The notes under the pieces: generated by a model
The model's database searches: none
What the model was told of the DNA's origin: nothing
The model's input: the letters and a program-made list of their open reading frames with translations, nothing else
Part shown: positions 52,929 through 62,546 of the stretch, in pieces
Layout of the letters: each line of letters starts with the position of its first letter
How positions within the stretch are numbered: the stretch's first letter is position 1
Position numbers and translations under genes: made by a program
Source: UBA1926 sp002337215
GTDB lineage: Bacteria > Planctomycetota > Phycisphaerae > Phycisphaerales > UBA1924
NCBI GenBank assembly: GCA_963973795.1
Contig: CAXBAF010000006.1
Span: 1-64,000 of the forward strand
DNA length: 64,000 bases
Direction: 5' to 3'

Positions 52929-55900
52929 TCAGGGACAACCCGCGGTGAACAGCGCGATGAACCCGCTGACATCATCGAGGTCATAGATCCCGTTCCCATC
53001 GAAATCGACGCGAGGTGCACGTGCCGAGAACAGCGTGACGAACGCCGTGAGGTCGAGCGTGTCGAGCACGCCGTCCCCGTTCAGATCGGCGCCGTTGCAT
53101 CCACGCTCGATGAGCACGAGATCCGCGTACGGCGAAACCGAACCGCGGATGATGAATGTCCGCGGGATCCGGGTCGTCGGGTCATAGCCGGCGAAGAACC
53201 GCCCGAACTCGAGATCGAAGATAGGCCCATCAAGCCGCGAGACCGCCGCGATCTTGTTCACATACGACTGGAACACGGGTTGCGACCCGGCCGGCAGGGG
53301 CGGCCCATTCTGCTGACGGAAGAACCCGAGCTCAGGCTCGACAACCGTCACCGCGCGCGAGACCGGATCGATCCGAACGAGCGCGGTGTACGCGACGCCG
53401 CCGTCGCCCGGATTTGGTCCGGCATAGAACGACTGCACGAGCGCGAGCAGGTCCGTCCCGTCATCCCCGAGATCCAACAGGGAGCGAGAGATCAGCCCGC
53501 CCCATTCGCCCTCGTAGGGGTACGAAATCTCGGGAACCGCGACCGCACCAAACACGTCGCCAGGTCCGAGCGGCAGCGTCGCTCCCCGGGGATCGACCGA
53601 TACGATCGACACCTCGAACGTTCCGGGATCGCGCACCAACGCGTGGATCACACCGTCGTCGGTCACCGTCGCGGTCGTCACATCCATCTGCCCGCTCGGG
53701 TCGTCGAAGACAAGCTCCCTTGTGCCGTCCGGCGAGTACCGATACAGGCTCGACCCGTTCTGGTGCAGCACGCCGCCCGAGACCGGATCCGGGTCCCGCG
53801 GGATCGCGGCATCATCGAACACGTTAAAGTACAGCGTGTCAGGGTTCAGCACATAGTTAAACAGCACGTCCGCGACATAGAGGCTGTTGTCCGCCCCCGC
53901 GTCGATGCCCGCGAGCAGCTCGAAGTAGAAATCAGGCAGCCGCGCATCAAAGCCATCACCCAGCGGCGCATCGTGCCGGTAGTGATCGAAGCCGTTCACC
54001 GCGTGCACGTGTGTTCCGCTCGGCGTCGCGGGCACCGCGTACACCTCCGCGTCACGCGTCACAAGCCCGGGAACATCACACCCGGCACCCGACCGCAGCA
54101 TCACCCCGTCGTCGGGGCGATCGGGCGACGACATCACGAGGCTCATCCGAACCTCGATCGTCTCCCCCGTCGAGAGCGGCCCGTTGTACGAGACCGTCTC
54201 CGTCACGGGGTCGAACGTCACACCCGAGGGAGGCGTTCCGATGAACGGGCTCCCGTTCGCCTCCCACGACGTATTCAGGCTGTACTCAAACGCCGCGTTC
54301 GCCAGATCGGGCCCCGCGTCGTTGCGGATCGTCAATACGACCTCCGCCGCCTCACCCAGCCGGCCCAGCCCGACGACGCTCGGAACGAACGGCGAGTTCA
54401 CCGGGTTCAGCCGCAGCGTGCCCGCCGCCAACTCGCCGTACGAGAGCGACGCCGACATAGGTGAAGCAGCATCGATTCGTGTCGGCGTCGCGTTTGCGAT
54501 CACGCCCCCGCACGGCTCGCCACGACGAACCGAAAGATTCACCCCCCGGTTCAGCAGCACGCCGATCGGTCCGCCCGGGAAACTCTGCGAAACACACGCG
54601 ATCCTCGTCGAGAACACCAGCGTCCGCGTCTCGCTCGGAAACAGCGTCCCGGTCCACGCGATGCTCTCCGCACCGCACAGACCCGTCGTGACCTGCCCTC
54701 CCGCGTCATCGATCACGGCCTCGAGCACGTTCCCGTTGCCCAGGTTGAAGCAATCGATCGTGATATCCCGTGCGACGATCGGCCCATTGTTCGAGAGCGT
54801 CACGGTATGAAGCGACGTGTCGCCCAGGATCGCCGGCACGCCGCCATCCGGAGCGGACTGCACCGCCATCGAGATGTCCCCATTCGCAAGCGCCAGCACG
54901 TCGGTCAGCAGATCAGGGCCCGAGAAAAACGCGAAGCCGATCCGGGCGCCATACGCCGCCGATTCCAGCAGCAACTGTCCCGGCGCACACGGCGCGAGCA
55001 CCGTCATCGTCACCGCGGCGCTCCCACCCGGCGCAATCGACGGGATCGTCCAATCCGCGTCGGTCCCGCCGATGATGACCCCTCCCGGAGAGACCGACTC
55101 GATCGTCGTCCCCGAGGGCGATGTCGCGAACACAGACACGTCCTCCGCGACGACCGTCCCCGGGTTATCGACCACGAACGTGTAGGTCAAAGGCTCACCC
55201 GCGATCACCGAAGACGACGCCGTGCCCGCGATCTCCACCGTCGGCTGAGGACACACATCCTCGCACGTCATCCCCGGCGCGAAGCTGCCGCTGCCGCATT
55301 CGACCTGCGTCACGTCGTCCACACAGAGCGTGCCGTTGCCAAATTCGAAGCAGCACGCCCCGAACTCCGGCCCGACGGATCCGTCGCACGCGTCGAGCGT
55401 CCCGGAGAACACCGCGCTCGGCTGCCCCGGGATCTGACCGACCACGTCGATCGTCCCGCCGCCGACCCGCGTCACCGTGAACACCGGGTCAGGCGGGATC
55501 AGACTCCCCGAAACCCGGATATCCGACGCGGCCCCGAGGCTCCCGCCGATCCCGCAGGTGTTGACCAGCGTGTAGTCCACAAACTGCGGATCCACATCGC
55601 TCAACCCATTCTTGATCACCAGGTACTCGCCGCCGGGTGAGAACCACCCACGCTCCCAGCCCGAGGAAAGATCCACCCTCGCCTCGCCGACAAGCCCCGG
55701 CGTGTTCAGGTCGAAGGCTTGCGCCCAGAGCTCCGTCTGCTGGTTAGGATCTCCCAGCACGAGGATCGCCGTCCGCAGACCCCCGAAGCTCTCGTAGTAG
55801 AAAGGCCCACCGAGCACCCGCGCATCGCCGAACTGGCCGCGGATCTCGTACGGCCCGTGCCGGATATCAATCCCGCCCATCCCGTCAAGATCAACAAACC

Positions 55901-56240
55901 AGACCCGACTCGGGGACACCCCGCCGGGATCGTCCGCGAGCACGTACAGGGTCCGCCTCGTCGGGGATAGAAAGTAGTTCGTCGCCCCCGCGAGCTCGGG
56001 GGCCTGCGCCCCCAGGTTGTATGCAACCGGGGGCGTCATCAGGTTCCCGTCATCATCGACAAGGATCGTGAAGCCCGCCGGATTCGATGGGTCGACCCCG
56101 ACTCCACCGATGGCACCGGGAATCCAGGGTCGGAAGTCACCGAGTTGGTTCTGAGCAAAGGCGGGAACCGCGGCCGACGCGATCCCGAGTGCGCACACGA
56201 TCGCCGCCTGCGCGCGGCGCGAGCATTCGAGTCCAAACAT
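52929..56240 (-). CDS. Large secreted protein with DUF11-like repeats and EF-hand tail (1103 aa)
   Basis: ATG 56240 follows AGAGGAGA and starts a signal peptide ending at AVPAFAQ; the longer in-frame start at 56408 would precede it with shadow-like sequence. After a ~250-residue beta region come DUF11-like (CARDB-type) Ig repeats, e.g. GEPLTYTFVVDNPGTVVAED. A cysteine-bounded segment ACCFEFGNGTLCVDDVTQ lies near residue 345. A beta-propeller-like region (~790-1020) follows, with DGTRELVFDDPSGQMDV. The end has two EF-hand loops, DLNGDGVLDTLDLTAF and DFDGNGIYDLDDVSGF, closing TAGC-Pro. It is probably exported and surface-associated; the function is unknown. Confidence 0.88.
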   Translation of the reverse strand: MFGLECSRRAQAAIVCALGIASAAVPAFAQNQLGDFRPWIPGAIGGVGVDPSNPAGFTILVDDDGNLMTPPVAYNLGAQAPELAGATNYFLSPTRRTLYVLADDPGGVSPSRVWFVDLDGMGGIDIRHGPYEIRGQFGDARVLGGPFYYESFGGLRTAILVLGDPNQQTELWAQAFDLNTPGLVGEARVDLSSGWERGWFSPGGEYLVIKNGLSDVDPQFVDYTLVNTCGIGGSLGAASDIRVSGSLIPPDPVFTVTRVGGGTIDVVGQIPGQPSAVFSGTLDACDGSVGPEFGACCFEFGNGTLCVDDVTQVECGSGSFAPGMTCEDVCPQPTVEIAGTASSSVIAGEPLTYTFVVDNPGTVVAEDVSVFATSPSGTTIESVSPGGVIIGGTDADWTIPSIAPGGSAAVTMTVLAPCAPGQLLLESAAYGARIGFAFFSGPDLLTDVLALANGDISMAVQSAPDGGVPAILGDTSLHTVTLSNNGPIVARDITIDCFNLGNGNVLEAVIDDAGGQVTTGLCGAESIAWTGTLFPSETRTLVFSTRIACVSQSFPGGPIGVLLNRGVNLSVRRGEPCGGVIANATPTRIDAASPMSASLSYGELAAGTLRLNPVNSPFVPSVVGLGRLGEAAEVVLTIRNDAGPDLANAAFEYSLNTSWEANGSPFIGTPPSGVTFDPVTETVSYNGPLSTGETIEVRMSLVMSSPDRPDDGVMLRSGAGCDVPGLVTRDAEVYAVPATPSGTHVHAVNGFDHYRHDAPLGDGFDARLPDFYFELLAGIDAGADNSLYVADVLFNYVLNPDTLYFNVFDDAAIPRDPDPVSGGVLHQNGSSLYRYSPDGTRELVFDDPSGQMDVTTATVTDDGVIHALVRDPGTFEVSIVSVDPRGATLPLGPGDVFGAVAVPEISYPYEGEWGGLISRSLLDLGDDGTDLLALVQSFYAGPNPGDGGVAYTALVRIDPVSRAVTVVEPELGFFRQQNGPPLPAGSQPVFQSYVNKIAAVSRLDGPIFDLEFGRFFAGYDPTTRIPRTFIIRGSVSPYADLVLIERGCNGADLNGDGVLDTLDLTAFVTLFSARAPRVDFDGNGIYDLDDVSGFIALFTAGCP

Positions 56241-56779
56241 TGGAAGTCTCCTCTGGGTAAAAATTGGCACCGGCGCAGCCCCGTCGGGGGCGCCGCGCCC
56301 GAGCGATGAAGCGATCAGAAGGAAGCTGAAGCGGATCGAAGAGCCGATTGAAAGACGGCAGGATCGGCCCCGAGTCTGCAGACACCGCCAAGCGGTGTCC
56401 GCAAACAAAGGCCAGCCCGCGACATCCCTCCCAGGACATCAACAGGCAATAGAACGACGAACTCGGACCCGGTCCCATCGGGGGCTCTGGCCCTCGGTGC
56501 ATCCAACGACATGGCTCTTCCCTTTCCAGTCTCCCGCGCCGGACGGGCGCGCCGTGGGACGCACCATCGCATCCCGCCACACCCATCAGCGCAAACCGGA
56601 TCCGGGGGGCGCAGCCGAATGCAAAGTTTTTCGCCGAGGGAACAACAGCGACCGCAACAGCAAGCAGCGAGCAGACGGTTCCATGTCCCGTTTCAGGAGT
56701 TGTTTCGCGTCACCCGCGAGAAAGAAACCGCCATAGCTCACCGGCGTCCGTCGGCCATACCCGGTCCTAAAAAGCTCCG
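56241..56779. other. ~0.54 kb intergenic region
   Basis: No supported gene was found between the DUF11 protein and the kinase gene. Frames here translate to Arg/Pro-rich shadows. The stretch should contain the promoter of the 1103-aa gene and the 3' region of the kinase message. No tRNA, clear terminator or repeat was seen. Confidence 0.6.
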
Positions 56780-59428
56780 CTAGTCAGAATCAAGGGTTGC
56801 CGAAGCCTCGAGCCGCGTCCGGTGATCCGCGAGCCGCGCCCGCGCCCAACGAGTCCACGGGTGATCCGAGCCCCGCGCCGCCTCCAGACCCGCGAGCCCC
56901 TGCTCGAGCATCGCCCCGCCCTCATCGAGCGACCCACCCGCCGAGAGCGCCGCACCGAGCATCGCACGGAACCGCCCGACCTCCCAGTACGACTCGTCCT
57001 CCACGCCGTCCAGCGCCACGAGCGCGCGCCGCGCGGCGTCCGCCGCCTCGCCGTACCGCTCGTTCCGCAGCCCCGAGAGCACAAACTTGCTGAGCACAAA
57101 CAGCCGGATCGGGTGCGCCGCGTCGAGCGTCCGCTCCGCGATCGGGACATACTCCGCCAGCAGCGCGTCAGCCTCCGCGTCCAGATCCGTCCGGTCCAGA
57201 TGCCCATAGAGGTTCATCGCCGCGGTGATCGTGTCCGCGTGCGTCCGCCCGAGCACCGCGATCCGCCGCTCCAGCACACGCCGTGTCAACACGCCCGCCT
57301 CATCGGTCCGACCCAGCCGCGACAGCGCGATCGCGAGGTTATTCATCGACGACAGCGTCTCGGGGTGATCCACCCCCAACACCCGTGTCCGATCGTCCAG
57401 GTTCGCCCGAAGAACAGCCTCGGCCTCCTCGTACCGCCGCGCATCCGTGAACGCCGTACCCAGGTTGTTGACGCTCGTCAGCGTGCTCGGGTGGTCTGCC
57501 CCGAGCAGCGAGGTGCGCTCATCGACGACGTCACGCATCATCGCGATCGCGTCCTCATGCTCCCCGGCTCGGGTCCGCAGCGTCGCGTAGGTGTTCATCA
57601 GCGTCAGCCGCTGCTCATCGGAGACGCCCGCCGAACGGGCCTCGTCGATCGCCGACCGCAAGATCGCACCACCCTCACCCAGGTCGCCCGTCATCGCCGT
57701 CGCGATTCCGAGCCCGCCCATTGCTTCGATCGCCACAGGTGTCGCGCCCCGTACGCCGAGCCGATTCGCCATCTCGATCGCTCGCCCGAAACCGTCCAGC
57801 GCCTCTCCAGGTCGGCCAAGCTCAAGCCGCGCATCCCCGAGTCGCACAAGCGTCGCCATCGTCTCGGGATGATCCCCGAGCAGCCCCGACCGGGTCTTGA
57901 GTGCTGCCAGCAGCACCGCTTCCGCTTCCGTTGCCGCCCCGACGGCGAGGTACGACTCGCCGATCTTGTGACGCAGCGTCGCCCCGAGCAGCGGGCGATC
58001 GCCCAGCTCGGTCTCGATCCGCGCGACCGCGTCGCCCAGCATCTCGCGCACGGTCACGTCCCGCGACCGGGTCGCTTCCGGGGTCACCGAGGTCAGCACC
58101 CCCGCCAGATACGCATTCAGATCTTCGAGTGATTCCCGCTGCTCGCGTTCCGCTGTCGCGGCCCGCGTCGCGCGCACGGCCATCGCCGTGCTGAACCCCG
58201 TCGCGACCACCGGCGACCCCGCCGCGACCAGCGCCGCCGCCGTCGCCCCCCGGTGCCGGCGGGCGAACTTCCGGAGCAGGTACACCGTCGTCCCCGCCCG
58301 CGCCTCCACCGGGCGGTCGCCCAGCCACCGCTCGAGATCCGCCGCGAACGCCGACGCCGACGCGTACCGAGCGTCCGGGTCCTTCTCGAGCGCGCGCAGT
58401 AAGATCGCCTCCGCGTCCCCGCGCAGGTCCCGATCGACCGACGAGGGCCGGGCCGGCTCCTGCGATTCGATGATCCGCGCCGCGTTCGCGACCGACGTCC
58501 GCGCGAGGTCGTAGGGCGCCCGCCCCGTCAGCAGTTCGTAGAGGACGACGCCGAGCGCGTACACGTCCGTGCGCGCGTCGATCGCGTCGGGATCGCCCCC
58601 GACCTGCTCGGGGCTCATGTACCGAACCGTGCCGACAAGCCCGCCCGCGATCGTCCTCGCCTCCAGCGACGGCGCCAGCGAATCGCCCGCCGTGACCCGC
58701 GCGACCCCGTAATCGATGATCTTCACCCGGCCCGCGTTGTCCACCAGGATATTTCCAGGCTTCAGATCCCGGTGGATCACCCCGCGTTGATGCCCCGCGT
58801 GCACCGCGTTGCACACATCGACAAAGAGCCCGGCTCGCGCGTGCGCGTCGAGCCCCGAGCGGTCCGCATAGACCGAGATCGGCGTCGAGTCCTCGACATA
58901 CTCCATCGCGAAGTAGGGCCGTTCTCCGCCGGCCGCGTCGGTATAGGTCCCGGCCTCGTAGATCTGCGCGATGCCGGGGTGCCGGAGCCGGGCGAGCACC
59001 TCGGACTCGAACCGGAACCGCCGCAATGCCTCGCGCGACCGCTCGAGCCCGCGGAGCACCTTGATCGCGACCCTCCGCCTCGGCGTCGCCTGCTCGGCCT
59101 CGAACACGCTGCCCATCCCGCCCTCGCCGATCCGGCGGAGCACGCGGAACCCCGCGATCTCGGGGAGCCCTTGCCCCGACACGAGAACGTCCAGATCGTC
59201 GACGTCGACCACCGGGGTCCCGTCGAGAAATCCGTGAGCCTCGCTGTCGGCACCGAGCAGTTCGAGCACGTCGCGGAGCACCGCCGGCTCGCCCGCGCAG
59301 GCATCACGCACAAACGGGACCCGATCGGTCTCTGGTCGATCCAACGCCGAGGCGAGGACGTCCGAGACCCGCCGGTGGTGGGTGCGGTCGCCCGACGGAT
59401 CAGGGTTGTGATCTTTGGGGTCGGTCAC
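56780..59428 (-). CDS. Serine/threonine protein kinase with tetratricopeptide repeats
   Basis: 882 residues. GTG 59428 overlaps the sigma-factor stop (GTGA). Residues ~1-80 are a conserved N-terminal segment (VSDVLASALDRP ... LLGADSEAHGFLDG). The kinase domain (~90-360) has RRIGEGGMGSVFEAEQ, the catalytic Lys in RRRVAIKVL, HRDLKPGNILV, DYG instead of DFG in KIIDYGVARV, and GTVRYMSPEQVGG. A TM helix follows near 400. The remaining ~470 residues are TPR repeats, several of the kinesin-light-chain form (GADHPSTLTSVNNLGTAF, LGVDHPETLSSMNNLA). Membrane-bound sensor kinase likely working with the sigma factor. Confidence 0.95.
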   Translation of the reverse strand: MTDPKDHNPDPSGDRTHHRRVSDVLASALDRPETDRVPFVRDACAGEPAVLRDVLELLGADSEAHGFLDGTPVVDVDDLDVLVSGQGLPEIAGFRVLRRIGEGGMGSVFEAEQATPRRRVAIKVLRGLERSREALRRFRFESEVLARLRHPGIAQIYEAGTYTDAAGGERPYFAMEYVEDSTPISVYADRSGLDAHARAGLFVDVCNAVHAGHQRGVIHRDLKPGNILVDNAGRVKIIDYGVARVTAGDSLAPSLEARTIAGGLVGTVRYMSPEQVGGDPDAIDARTDVYALGVVLYELLTGRAPYDLARTSVANAARIIESQEPARPSSVDRDLRGDAEAILLRALEKDPDARYASASAFAADLERWLGDRPVEARAGTTVYLLRKFARRHRGATAAALVAAGSPVVATGFSTAMAVRATRAATAEREQRESLEDLNAYLAGVLTSVTPEATRSRDVTVREMLGDAVARIETELGDRPLLGATLRHKIGESYLAVGAATEAEAVLLAALKTRSGLLGDHPETMATLVRLGDARLELGRPGEALDGFGRAIEMANRLGVRGATPVAIEAMGGLGIATAMTGDLGEGGAILRSAIDEARSAGVSDEQRLTLMNTYATLRTRAGEHEDAIAMMRDVVDERTSLLGADHPSTLTSVNNLGTAFTDARRYEEAEAVLRANLDDRTRVLGVDHPETLSSMNNLAIALSRLGRTDEAGVLTRRVLERRIAVLGRTHADTITAAMNLYGHLDRTDLDAEADALLAEYVPIAERTLDAAHPIRLFVLSKFVLSGLRNERYGEAADAARRALVALDGVEDESYWEVGRFRAMLGAALSAGGSLDEGGAMLEQGLAGLEAARGSDHPWTRWARARLADHRTRLEASATLDSD

Positions 59429-60000
59429 GGCTCGGGCTCCCCGGATCCATCCCCGCGTGCGTCTCCCCGCAACTCGCGTTGCAGCCATGCCCGCGCGACG
59501 CGCCAGTCGGATTCGACCGTCCGATCGGAGACCCCGAGCAGGCCCGCGGTCTCGCGCACGCCCAAGCCCCCGAAGAACCGCAGTTCCACCACCCGTGCCT
59601 GCCGTTCGTCGAGCCGCTCGAGCCGATCCAGCGCGTCGTCGAGCTCGATCAGATCGACCGGATCGGCGTTCGGGCCGTCCGCCTTCGGCTCGGCCTGCTG
59701 CCCGCCGGCGACGCGGATCGTGACCGGACCGCCCCGTTTCAGCGCGTTGCGTGCGCGTGCGTGGTCAACCAGAATGTTCCGCATCGCGCGCGCGAACGAC
59801 GCCACAAAGTGCTGCCGGTCCGCGAATCCAGACATGCGACCGAGCCGGACATACGCCTCGTTGACCAGCGCCGTCGGCTGGAGCGTGTGGTCCGCCCGCT
59901 CGCGTCTCAGGTACTCGGCCGCGATCGCGCGGAACCCGCGATAGGTTTCCTCGGAGATGCCCGGTGACGCGTCGCCCCCGTGTTCCGATGGCCCGTTCAC
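59425..60000 (-). CDS. ECF-type RNA polymerase sigma factor (planctomycete TIGR02999-like)
   Basis: About 191 residues. GTG 60000 is preferred because GGGAGG lies six bases upstream; GTG 60057 would add 19 polar residues and has no site. Sigma region 2 covers QPTALVNEAYVRL and HFVASFARAMRNILVDHARA. Region 4 is LDRLERLDERQARVVELRFF followed by GLGVRETAGLLGVSDRTVES and DWRVARAWLQREL. It overlaps a Ser/Thr kinase gene, the standard planctomycete ECF-STK pairing, where kinase action is thought to control the sigma factor. A TATGAT upstream (complement of 60066-60071) may be its -10 box. Confidence 0.93.
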   Translation of the reverse strand: MNGPSEHGGDASPGISEETYRGFRAIAAEYLRRERADHTLQPTALVNEAYVRLGRMSGFADRQHFVASFARAMRNILVDHARARNALKRGGPVTIRVAGGQQAEPKADGPNADPVDLIELDDALDRLERLDERQARVVELRFFGGLGVRETAGLLGVSDRTVESDWRVARAWLQRELRGDARGDGSGEPEP

Positions 60001-60154
60001 GCGCTGCCTCCCGTTGGTGTCCCCTTCGGGCCGCGTCGCGTCCCTGTCCGGATTCACTCCGGCTCATCATAACATCGGCGTTTTCAGCACCCGGATCACG
60101 GGGAATCCAGGGGGCGCCCGTGCGCCACGATCCCAGTCTCTGCTCGAAGTCCGG

Positions 60155-60982
60155 TCATTCCGAGAAAAACGTCCCGGTGGTCTGCCAGAGGTGCTCGAGT
60201 CGGTCGAGTCGGTCGCGGGCCGTGTCTCCCAGTTTCTCGACAACCGCCGCGACGAGCAGTTCCGCCGCCGCGACAGCGGGAACCGAACTGTCAAACGGGC
60301 CCACCGCTGGGATCCGCAAGGCGCACCAGTGGGGCGTGAGCGTCGCGAGCGGGGAGAGCGGGCCGTCCGTGATCGCGATGATCGGCACGCCCATCGCTGC
60401 GAGCGTCCGCGTCGCGGTGATCGCGTGCCGGCGATAGCGGGCGAAGTCGAAGACAACCGCCGCGTCCTCGGGGGTCGCGCTGCTCAGTTCCCGGCCAACA
60501 GCGTGCTCACTGACGATCTGGACCGCGGGGCGGACCATCGAGAGCCCGCTCTGCAACGCGTATGCGCCGGCACGCGACGTTTCTCCCGAGAGCACCCAGA
60601 CGTGGCGGGCACCCGCGATCGGGGCGGCCAGCGACGCTGCTTTCTCGGCAGGCAGCGCCTCAAAGACGTGCTCGAGGGCGTCGGCGATGTCCGTTCGGAC
60701 TGGGATCGCGTCGCGTTGGTGACTACGGATCCGCTCGGTCGGTCGAGACAACTGCTCGGACACACCCTCGCGGGCGTGGGACTGAAGGTCCGGATAACCA
60801 CTGAAGCCGAGCTTCGTCGCGAAGCGGACGATCGAGGGCCGGCTCGTGCCGACGCGCTCGGCGAGGTCCGATACCGACCCGAACGCGAGCAGGGTGGGGT
60901 CCGCGATGACGGTTTCGGCGATCCGGCGTTCGGTGGGGGTCAGCCGGGTGCCGACTTTCGCGATGAGGTGTTCGATGACCAA
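60155..60982 (-). CDS. MurR/RpiR-family transcriptional regulator
   Basis: 275 residues, from TTG 60982 because a stop codon lies just upstream in frame. The N-terminal RpiR HTH is LTPTERRIAETVIADPTLL with SVSDLAERVGTSRPSIVRFA. The SIS sugar-isomerase-fold sensor fills residues ~105-250 (ARHVWVLSGETSRAGAYAL, PIIAITDGPLSPLA). RpiR proteins usually sense phosphosugars. Here it is divergent from a kamA-like gene, an unusual target. Two GATGACCAAA direct repeats lie at its start codon and upstream. It probably controls both itself and the kamA/CoA-transferase operon. Confidence 0.92.
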   Translation of the reverse strand: MVIEHLIAKVGTRLTPTERRIAETVIADPTLLAFGSVSDLAERVGTSRPSIVRFATKLGFSGYPDLQSHAREGVSEQLSRPTERIRSHQRDAIPVRTDIADALEHVFEALPAEKAASLAAPIAGARHVWVLSGETSRAGAYALQSGLSMVRPAVQIVSEHAVGRELSSATPEDAAVVFDFARYRRHAITATRTLAAMGVPIIAITDGPLSPLATLTPHWCALRIPAVGPFDSSVPAVAAAELLVAAVVEKLGDTARDRLDRLEHLWQTTGTFFSE

Positions 60983-61044
60983 AGTTCAGTTCGCCTGATG
61001 ACCAAATTGTTGCAGAGCCGACTCTGTAGTGTACACTTTGTAAC
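60974..61044. promoter_or_regulatory. Divergent control region of the RpiR and kamA-like genes
   Basis: GATGACCAAA occurs twice as a direct repeat (60974-60983 and 60997-61006). CAGAG-CCGA-CTCTG (61013-61026) and the perfect palindrome AGTGTACACT (61028-61037) lie between them and the kamA-like start. A TTGTTG (61007-61012) and TACACT (61032-61037), 19 bases apart, could be a weak kamA promoter. Confidence 0.5.
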
Positions 61045-61082
61045 AGACACGCCCATCGAGTTTCTATTTCGGAGTTTCCACG

Positions 61083-62546
61083 ATGATCCAGCCGCAGCCA
61101 TACGTCCCCACCGACCGCGAACAGGCTTTCCTTGAGAGCGTGGAGGACACGAGGTACGAGCGTGAGATCATCAACGGTCTCTCCCCCTTCTTCAACGAGA
61201 AGGCCCCCGAGGACATGCTCAGCTTCTACGACGAGGGTGATGTCACCCGGCTCAAGGTCCTCAAGGGCAGCGAGCGGGACGTCGAGAAGCGGATGCCCGT
61301 CAAGCTGACCAGGCACTACTACGAGATCGCGAAGACCAGCCCCTCGGTCGCGCGGATCGTCAAGGCGAGCCCCGACGAGACCAACGACCTCGCGGGCTCG
61401 GAAGACCCCGGCAACCAGATGGACTACAGCCCGGTCGAGGGTCTGCTGCACAAGTACGAGATGGGCCTGCTCTACGTCGTCTCGACCTGCTCGGCCCACT
61501 GCCGGTTCTGCTACCGCGAGGAGCTCATCGCCCGCAAGGAGGTCAAGCGGTTCGACGGCACCGTGAAGAAGAAGGGGCTGGCAAAGATCCCCGAGGTGTG
61601 CGGCTACATCCGTGCGCACAACAAACTGGTCGCCGAGAACGGTGGCAGACACCCCGAGACCGGGCGTGAGAAGCTCCGCGAGGCTCTGCTCTCGGGGGGC
61701 GACCCGATGGTGCTCAACAACTCCAAGATCGCCGCGTGGCTCGCGGCGCTCGCGGAGGCCGGCATCGAGACGATCCGCATCGGCACCAAGGAGATGGCGT
61801 TCTACCCCCAGCGGTTCGACGAGACCTTCTTCGCGATGCTCGACAGCTTCCACGAGAAGTACCCCGAGGTGGGGATCAACATGATGCTCCACTTCGAGCA
61901 CCCCGATGAGATCCTTGCCAAGGGGGAGGACGGCGAGTATCTCAGCGACAAGGACGGGTTCCTGCAGTGGATCCCCGACACCGGTGCGGCGATGCGGGAG
62001 CTCACCAAGCGAGGCTGGATGACTGTCTTTAACCAGGCCCCGATCATCAAGGGCATCAACGACGATTCGGACGCGCTGCGGATCCTGCAGCGCGAGTTCA
62101 AGCGTGCCGGTGGCGAGAACCACTACTTCTTCTGTGGGCGCGACATCGTCGCGTACAAGTCGTTCAACGTGCCGATCGAGACGGTGTGGAATATTCTCAA
62201 CGAGTCCCAGAAGGGGCTCTCGGGGGTCGAGAAGCACGCGAGGCTCTCCATCACGCACTACCTGGGCAAGACCGAGGTCGCCGCGGTCACCAACGAGCCG
62301 ATCCCCGGGCTCAAGGGTGCGGAGAACGGGGTGGTGATCTTCAAGCTGCTCCGCAACCCGGCGGACGCGCCGCACCTGAGCAAGGTCTGCATCGTGGGGC
62401 GGAACCCGGACGCGATGTGGTTCGACGACTACGCCGACCGCGTGCTGTTCGACGAGGCGGGGCTGTTCGACTATGAGCGCACGCACGCGCACGCGGGTGA
62501 AGCCGGCGTGCTGAGCGGGATTCCGCAGCAAGGCGGGTGTCTGTGA
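61083..62546 (+). CDS. kamA: KamA-family radical SAM enzyme (lysine 2,3-aminomutase-like)
   Basis: 487 residues. The radical-SAM cluster motif C-x3-C-x2-C is at Cys136-Cys140-Cys143 (STCSAHCRFCYRE). Further KamA marks are REALLSGGDPMVLNN, RIGTKEMAFYPQRF and VFNQAPIIKGINDDSDAL. Classical lysine 2,3-aminomutases bind PLP through a lysine in a PGGGGK motif; that motif is not visible here, and the C-terminal part (NEPIPGLKGAENGVVIFK) differs. It could act on lysine or another amino acid. It is followed, with overlap, by both CoA-transferase subunits, as in lysine fermentation clusters. Cytoplasmic; O2-sensitive cofactor chemistry. Confidence 0.88.
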   Translation: MIQPQPYVPTDREQAFLESVEDTRYEREIINGLSPFFNEKAPEDMLSFYDEGDVTRLKVLKGSERDVEKRMPVKLTRHYYEIAKTSPSVARIVKASPDETNDLAGSEDPGNQMDYSPVEGLLHKYEMGLLYVVSTCSAHCRFCYREELIARKEVKRFDGTVKKKGLAKIPEVCGYIRAHNKLVAENGGRHPETGREKLREALLSGGDPMVLNNSKIAAWLAALAEAGIETIRIGTKEMAFYPQRFDETFFAMLDSFHEKYPEVGINMMLHFEHPDEILAKGEDGEYLSDKDGFLQWIPDTGAAMRELTKRGWMTVFNQAPIIKGINDDSDALRILQREFKRAGGENHYFFCGRDIVAYKSFNVPIETVWNILNESQKGLSGVEKHARLSITHYLGKTEVAAVTNEPIPGLKGAENGVVIFKLLRNPADAPHLSKVCIVGRNPDAMWFDDYADRVLFDEAGLFDYERTHAHAGEAGVLSGIPQQGGCL

